Source: Vesta saturnalis (Eukaryota; Arthropoda; Insecta; Coleoptera; Lampyridae). From it: 64,000 nt of DNA. Numbering within the stretch: position 1 is the first letter of the stretch; each line of letters starts with the position of its first letter. Under the pieces are notes generated by a model. It had not been told where the DNA came from. It did not search any database and saw only the letters and a list, made by a program, of their open reading frames with translations. A program made the translations under genes and the position numbers. Of the stretch, positions 59,520 through 64,000 are shown piece by piece. The stretch covers positions 2,417,001-2,481,000 of the forward strand of contig JARFJB010002087.1 in the NCBI GenBank assembly GCA_036346205.1, given 5' to 3'.

Positions 59520-59879
59520 ATGATGTATTGTTTATAATTTTTATTTTTATTTTTAGTTTATTTTAATTTTTTATTTTCAAACGCTAAACTTTCCTTCAAT
59601 TTTTATTAATAAACTTGTTTTTCCTAACGGTGTTTGAACCCGCACTAACAATGCTGCAGTTAATGCGAAAGGACGGTTAGATGGGTAATTACAATAAGTG
59701 TGATTTTGGCTTTCTTTTGTGTAAGTTAAATCATACTGCTATTTTTTGAATTGAGAGCTGATTTTGTATGATTAAGTTAAATCAGTTTGGTATTTTTGAA
59801 TTGTGATTGGTTGGTTTTAACAAAGTGTAAGTTAGCCTAATCATTATTTTTGAGCTGTAAGCTAGTTTTCGGCGGCTGT

Positions 59880-60030
59880 AAGTTGTGATTTGATTGATTA
59901 TTGAGATTGATTTGGTTGATTGATTGAGATTGATCTGATTGTTTGATTTGATCGATCGAACGTGATTTGTTTGGGATAGACCTGCTTAATTGATTTGATT
60001 AATTTGATTTGATTAATTTATTTGTATGTT
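59880..60030. repeat. GATT/TTGA-rich simple repeat
   Basis: Irregular TTGATTGA and GATTTGAT units inside T5. Confidence 0.8.
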
Positions 60031-60059
60031 TGAGAAAGACACGAGGGAGAGACTAACAC

Positions 60060-60310
60060 GATCAACCACTATTACAAAAAACATTCATTAGTCTTTACAC
60101 CACTAGATGGCACCACAAACAACCCTAATTAGTCCTAGAAATATACCGCTAAGCGCCGCCGTCTCTATTACAGAAAACATTCTCTAGTTTAAAAATATGT
60201 CACTACATGGTACCCCAAACGAAACCCTAATTAGCTCTAGAACTGTAACGCTAGGTGGCGCCACCTTTATTACAGAAAATATTCATTAGTCCATACACAA
60301 CTAGATGGCT
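60060..60310. repeat. ~100-bp tandem units in T5
   Basis: Three units start near 60088, 60183 and 60285 with CTAGATGG or CTACATGG, then CCCTAATTAG, CCGCTAAGCG or CGCTAGGTGGCGCCA, and TTACAGAAAA. Non-coding. Confidence 0.75.
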
Positions 60311-60329
60311 ACACAAATTCAAATTTCAC

Positions 60330-60650
60330 AACAAGGGGGCCACGACAGGAGGGCGCAGACCTAACACAAGTTCCTATATTTGTCTTATAAGTTATCATTA
60401 GGGCCCCTTATTAGAATACTATTTCCATCCAGACATGGGAGCAAGGCAGGGGTGTGAAGGTCCCTATGTCTGTCTTACAAGTTAGCGATAGGCCTCTTAT
60501 TAGAATGCAGGTTCAAATTTCTCGCAATAATTAATCAGAATGTTAACACTTAAATACAAATTCAAATTTTCCGCCAACGGGCCAGAGGCTAAGCCCCGAA
60601 AGCAGGTTGCGGAGTCCTATGTCTGCCTTATAAGTTAGCATTAGGCATTA
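60330..60650 (-). repeat. Satellite monomers as in T2, inverted
   Basis: Minus-strand reading gives CTAATGCTAACTTATAAGGC, AGGCTTCGCAACC-like text, GGGGCTTAGCC and GGAAAATTTGAATTTG, the same ordered blocks as the T2 satellite at 33885-34950. Confidence 0.75.
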
Positions 60651-61571
60651 GTAAAGGTTATTGACTTTGGAATTAACTGTAACCCCGTTAGTGCGATTCT
60701 TACCTATATGAAAGTATCGCAGCGCTAAATTTTGCCTATATGATTAGATTTGATGTTTCTTAAAAAATTGCTGGAGACTTTTCATAATAAAGTCCTTGCC
60801 CTTATCCGTCTGTATACTTTGAGGTATCTTTTCGCATCTTTCAAAAATAACCGAAGATACGTCGATTATAGAACATGTAGTTTTTTAGCTTCAGAGCTCG
60901 TGTCCACGCCATCTTGCAAATACCGTCAGTATATAATTATACCAGTCATTATATTGACTTAGATTTCTCATATCGCAAAGATCCCGCCTGTCATAACTAA
61001 AAAAAAATGTTACCCACAATGTACCTGTTTCGAGTAAATTTCTCACTGCAGGTTTATGTGTAGTGCACGCTACTTTTTTCTGTAACCGCGCTCTATATCT
61101 TCCCTAGGGGTCTATTCCTTTTTAAGAGGGGGTATTTATGCTAAGGCAGAGCTTGTATGTGAAATAGACTTATGTGATGGTATGCCAATCCCATTATCGG
61201 TAAAACCCGAAAATTTAAAAATAGTACTCTAATAAGCGGTCAGCATGCATACCTGATTATAAAATCTAAAACAGTTTTTTTTTTGACAGAGGTATTTCTG
61301 ATGAGACAGAACTTTTATGTATCTAAAATAACATAGAGGGGATATCTAGCTGAAAGAAGAGGACACGGGCAATTCGTATCACAATATTAAATAACCCGTT
61401 TGCATAAATACATATTTGGTTTTGGCTGTTGACGGGCTGATAGACATTTTATTCTAAGTTAGTTAGTAATTTAATTTAATTATAACAGCTTCGCAATTGC
61501 ATTGCATCTCTATATGTACGGTGTTTATTATTACTGTTTACGTCCAAATTGTGAAATCGTACATTATTATC

Positions 61572-61572
<1 letters not shown>

Positions 61573-61609
<37 letters not shown>
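61573..61609. repeat. (TA)n microsatellite
   Basis: About 37 bp of TA. It gives rise to an Ile-Tyr run in a minus-strand ORF that is not a gene. Confidence 0.97.
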
Positions 61610-61613
<4 letters not shown>

Positions 61614-62037
61614 AACAGCGTATTTAAAAATCAATTGTAATGTTATCTTTATCTTGATTAGCATCTCTAATATCAAAATATAATCCAATTGTTTATTAGC
61701 TTTACAAAATAGCCCAAAATACGATCCCCACGTGGGCATATAAAAAAAGCGCTATTGCATCAGGGTAGAATTGATTATTATTATTTCATCTAGTATTTAG
61801 ACCATAATGTTTTTTTTTGCAGCAGCAAATTTTTAAAATATTTGTAAACACATTAATTAACGAAATGTCGACGGCTGATTGCCACTTTCGAATCATAATG
61901 AAGTTGTATAACTGTTTAATAATAATAAACACATATTAAGTTAATTAATAACAGATTAAATCTTTTTATTCTCAGGTGAAAAAATACGATCTCCACGTGG
62001 GCGTGTAAAAAAGTGAAAGGTGAGGTGTCCCACAATA

Positions 62038-62097
62038 TCCAAGATGGCGGCGCAAGTGCCCGTGTTCTACTACCGACACTCAACAGACCACCTCTAA
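62038..62097 (+). promoter_or_regulatory. CAAGATGGCGGC motif with an 18-codon ORF just outside T5
   Basis: CCAAGATGGCGGCG fits a YY1/pleiohomeotic-type initiator and also a good start context. The ATG at 62044 opens MAAQVPVFYYRHSTDHL then TAA. The patch is GC-rich against its surroundings. It could be the first exon or 5' end of a host gene, or nothing; there is no splice evidence. Confidence 0.2.
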
Positions 62098-62099
62098 CA

Positions 62100-63160
62100 A
62101 AGAGGATGTTGAAAACACTTGTCTGTGTTATTGTACACTAAAGTGGATAATTTGTTAACTAATTGTTAACTAATAGACCAATAGAAGTTTTACTTATTAG
62201 AAGAACAAATTGTAGGTACAATTAATTCAGTTCAGTCGGCACAGCACAATTATATTTTGAGTTTTCTTTTATAATGAATACATTGTGGTTGATTCGTGAA
62301 AGGAAAATAGAACGTGAAACATAAAATTAAAAAATTATCTATAAAAGAGAAATGAAAAATCAAAATAACTGCACGCAAGCAGCAGAGTCACCATTTCAAT
62401 TTTTTTGGGCAAATTTTTAAAGTGCCGTCAAACAACATCTAGTTCCTTTTGCACGTCGCTTGGACCTCCAGTAATTTAATTAGTTTCATTTGAAACATTT
62501 TAACTCATTTTGTGAGCGGATATGTTAGACAAAATGAAGATATTAGCCAGGAACACAGATCCTTTTATCGTCACATAATATAATTTGTACTGTTTCAAAT
62601 AATATACGTTTCAGAATAAAGTACCGTACATTTGGTACAATATTGATCTTGACGAGTTATTAAGAAAAGCTAAATAACATGTTTCGATAACCCCCCGGTT
62701 CCATTTTACAGGGTGATGAAGTGAATTTGAAAAATATATATTTTTTACATATTTTCACTTGGAGTAGAGAGATTAACACAACATTACATGTTACTTGTTC
62801 GATACGACGAATTAGTACACTGTATTTCGACAAATTATTGACAATTATTCCTCATACAGTTTGCCTCAGAAAAGGTACTCTTGATTCATCTCTGTACAGC
62901 GCTCCATTTTCGAGATATTTCAAATTTAATTCGCACATACATGAAAGTAATTTATTAATTAAATAGAAAGTTTTATTTTGCGAAATGGAAACTGAAACGA
63001 TATGATTGAAATGAAATACAGTAAATTTACAGGTTTTCCGTAAAAATGAATTATCATTACAGGTAGTGTTCATAATACTTTAATGTTTACTATGTATTAA
63101 AACTACAACGGAAAAATTGCAGTATCACGGCGCAACACAGATTTCGACGCCATTTTTTTC
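62100..63160. other. AT-rich DNA, possible terminal region of T6
   Basis: An 81-codon ORF at 62721-62966 lacks a recognisable domain. CCATTTTACAGGGTGATGAA near 62702 and TTTTCGAGATATTTCAAATT near 62910 resemble long terminal repeats of insect mariner-type elements, so this may be the left TIR of the element that runs off the window. Not proven. Confidence 0.35.
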
Positions 63161-63165
63161 CTATG

Positions 63166-63457
63166 CTAATTCGTGTATGCTGAATCCAAATCTGCAAGAA
63201 TTTTTCTCCGGAAATGACGGGAAGAATTTTTTTTTGAATTTTGAAATTTAAAAAAATGAAATGTTTTCAAAATGAATTTATTGATAGGAATATACCACTA
63301 TAAAAGGAGAAAGGTAAGTAGCACTATTAATTTTAAAAATTTAAATTCAAAAGGAATTAGTGTATTAGAAACCTAACCTAACCTAACCTAACCCTAAATT
63401 TCCCGTCATTTCCGGAGAAAAATTCTTGCAGATTTGGATTCAGCATACACGAATTAG
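63166..63457. repeat. Perfect 58-bp inverted repeat enclosing CCTAA units
   Basis: Arms 63166-63223 and 63400-63457 are exact reverse complements (starting CTAATTCGTGTATGCTG). The 176-bp loop ends with four CCTAA units at 63371-63394. It stands just before the T6 transposase. Perfect identity over 58 bp implies a recent origin or ongoing gene conversion. Confidence 0.85.
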
Positions 63458-63486
63458 TGTAAAAAAAATGTAAAAATGCAGAAAAA

Positions 63487-64000
63487 ATTGTAACATACAC
63501 ATTTTCTGAATATGCTGACATGCATTTAGTACTAGGGGAATGCCAAGGCAATTCTGAAAATGCTGTGAGAGCATATGCTCATCATAAATATTCAGGACGC
63601 GTTCCCAATAGAAAAACATTTGTGGCAGTAGATAGGCGGATAAGAGAAACTAGAACTGTTTCACCTGCTGCTCAATTTCGTGGAAGCAAAAGAACAAAAC
63701 GCACATTGAGAAATGAAGAAAATGTTTTAAATTTAGTAGAAGAGAATCCAAGAATAAGTACTAAAATACTATCGCTGCAAATGGGAGTTTCTAAGGTAAC
63801 CTGTTGGAGAACATTAAAAGACCAACAAATTCAGGATCTTTTAGAAACAGACTATGAACCTAGAGCTAAATTTTGCCAATGACTGTTGAGACAAATTAAA
63901 GAGATAATGACTTTGTTGGTAATGTTCTTTTTACTGATGAGGCAACCTTTACCAGAAATGGCATATTTAATATGCATAATGAGCATGTGTGGTCAGATGA
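63487..64000 (+). pseudogene. mariner/Tc1-type transposase T6, N-terminal part, cut by window edge
   Basis: The frame opens VTYTFSEYADMHLVLGECQG (first ATG 63520), then NSENAVRAYAHHKYSGRVPN, RRIRETRTVSP, VLNLVEENPRISTKILSLQM and GVSKVTCWRTLKD: the two helix-turn-helix motifs of this insect transposase group. A stop at 63882 stands where the family has Trp (TGG to TGA), and a one-base shift follows. Then comes NVLFTDEATFTRNGIFN, with the first catalytic Asp, and NEHVWSD at the edge. It is the best N-terminal copy of the group that includes T1 and T2. Confidence 0.8.

Larger units (their letters stand above)
58628..62024. mobile_element. 3.4-kb TIR element T5 without recognised transposase
   Basis: The outer TIRs are 58628-58724 and 61936-62024, inverted: GGACACCTCACCT / AGGTGAGGTGTCC, ACACGCCCACGTGG / CCACGTGGGCGTGT and AGATTTAATCTGTTATTAAT / ATTAATAACAGATTAAATCT. 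A second inverted pair lies inside at about 58870-58985 and 61782-61935 (TTTGCTGCTGCAAAAAA / TTTTTTTGCAGCAGCAAA). The interior has a 119-codon ORF, GATT-rich repeats, ~100-bp tandem units, inverted satellite monomers and (TA)n. The superfamily is unknown to me. Confidence 0.7.

Noticed and set aside
59636..59690. B-box-like GGGTTCAAACACC on the minus strand
   Set aside because: No convincing A box or cloverleaf.
63371..63394. True telomere end
   Set aside because: Only four CCTAA units, followed by a transposase; interstitial.

Overview
This window looks like gene-poor, repeat-dominated nuclear DNA of an arthropod, most likely an insect. The evidence is AT-rich sequence, GT-AG introns, arrays of TTAGG/TCAGG-type pentamers, long (TA)n runs, and decayed transposons of families common in insects (piggyBac, mariner/Tc1, RTE-, jockey- and R1-like LINEs, a tRNA-derived SINE, Crypton-like tyrosine recombinases). 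I recognise no intact host housekeeping gene. The only host-like coding pieces are a duplicated Cys-containing terminal exon near 2.7 and 4.0 kb and a few weak short ORFs.

Layout: 0-2.2 kb is a (CAGACG)n array followed by dispersed repeat family A. 2.7-5.3 kb is a direct duplication. 5.5-7.0 kb is tyrosine-recombinase (YR) element 1. 8.3-11.2 kb is an octamer/dinucleotide array plus family A and its downstream part. 11.3-12.7 kb is a piggyBac relic. 14.3-16.4 kb is YR element 2, enclosed by a 16-bp inverted repeat. 18.1-18.6 kb is a mariner relic. 19.8-21.7 kb holds two palindromic elements lying in (TA)n. 22.2-26.7 kb is a piggyBac gene split by a LINE. 27-30.3 kb holds YR elements 3 and 4, head to head around a long hairpin. 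30.7-36.2 kb holds mariner/Tc1-type transposases, one carrying a satellite array. 36.2-44.8 kb is a head-to-tail run of family A, a pentamer array, an R1-like LINE, a second pentamer array, an RTE-like LINE and family A again. 46-50 kb is a Tc1-type element with long TIRs, split by a second copy of the LINE. 50.4-52.4 kb is a second RTE-like copy. 53.4-54.5 kb is a ~135-bp satellite. 54.9-56.1 kb is another DDE transposase relic. 58.6-62.0 kb is a 3.4-kb TIR element with no recognised transposase. 63.5-64 kb is the start of another transposase, cut by the window edge.

The most interesting content is the set of four YR genes. They share a short phase-0 intron at one conserved position, the recombinase R...HxxR...W...Y signature (complete only in element 1) and related C-terminal tails. 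No reverse transcriptase lies between their ends, so they fit the Crypton class of DNA transposons. Palindromes or inverted repeats that resemble recombinase core sites lie next to each. A second theme is that simple-sequence arrays with stepwise-changing monomers repeatedly abut the same end of family A or the 3' ends of LINEs, including a poly(A)-TCAGG junction reminiscent of telomere-targeting R1-clade elements.

Many frame breaks are single-base losses, often in homopolymers, so some apparent pseudogenes may partly reflect consensus errors. All calls come from reading the sequence; no searches were run.
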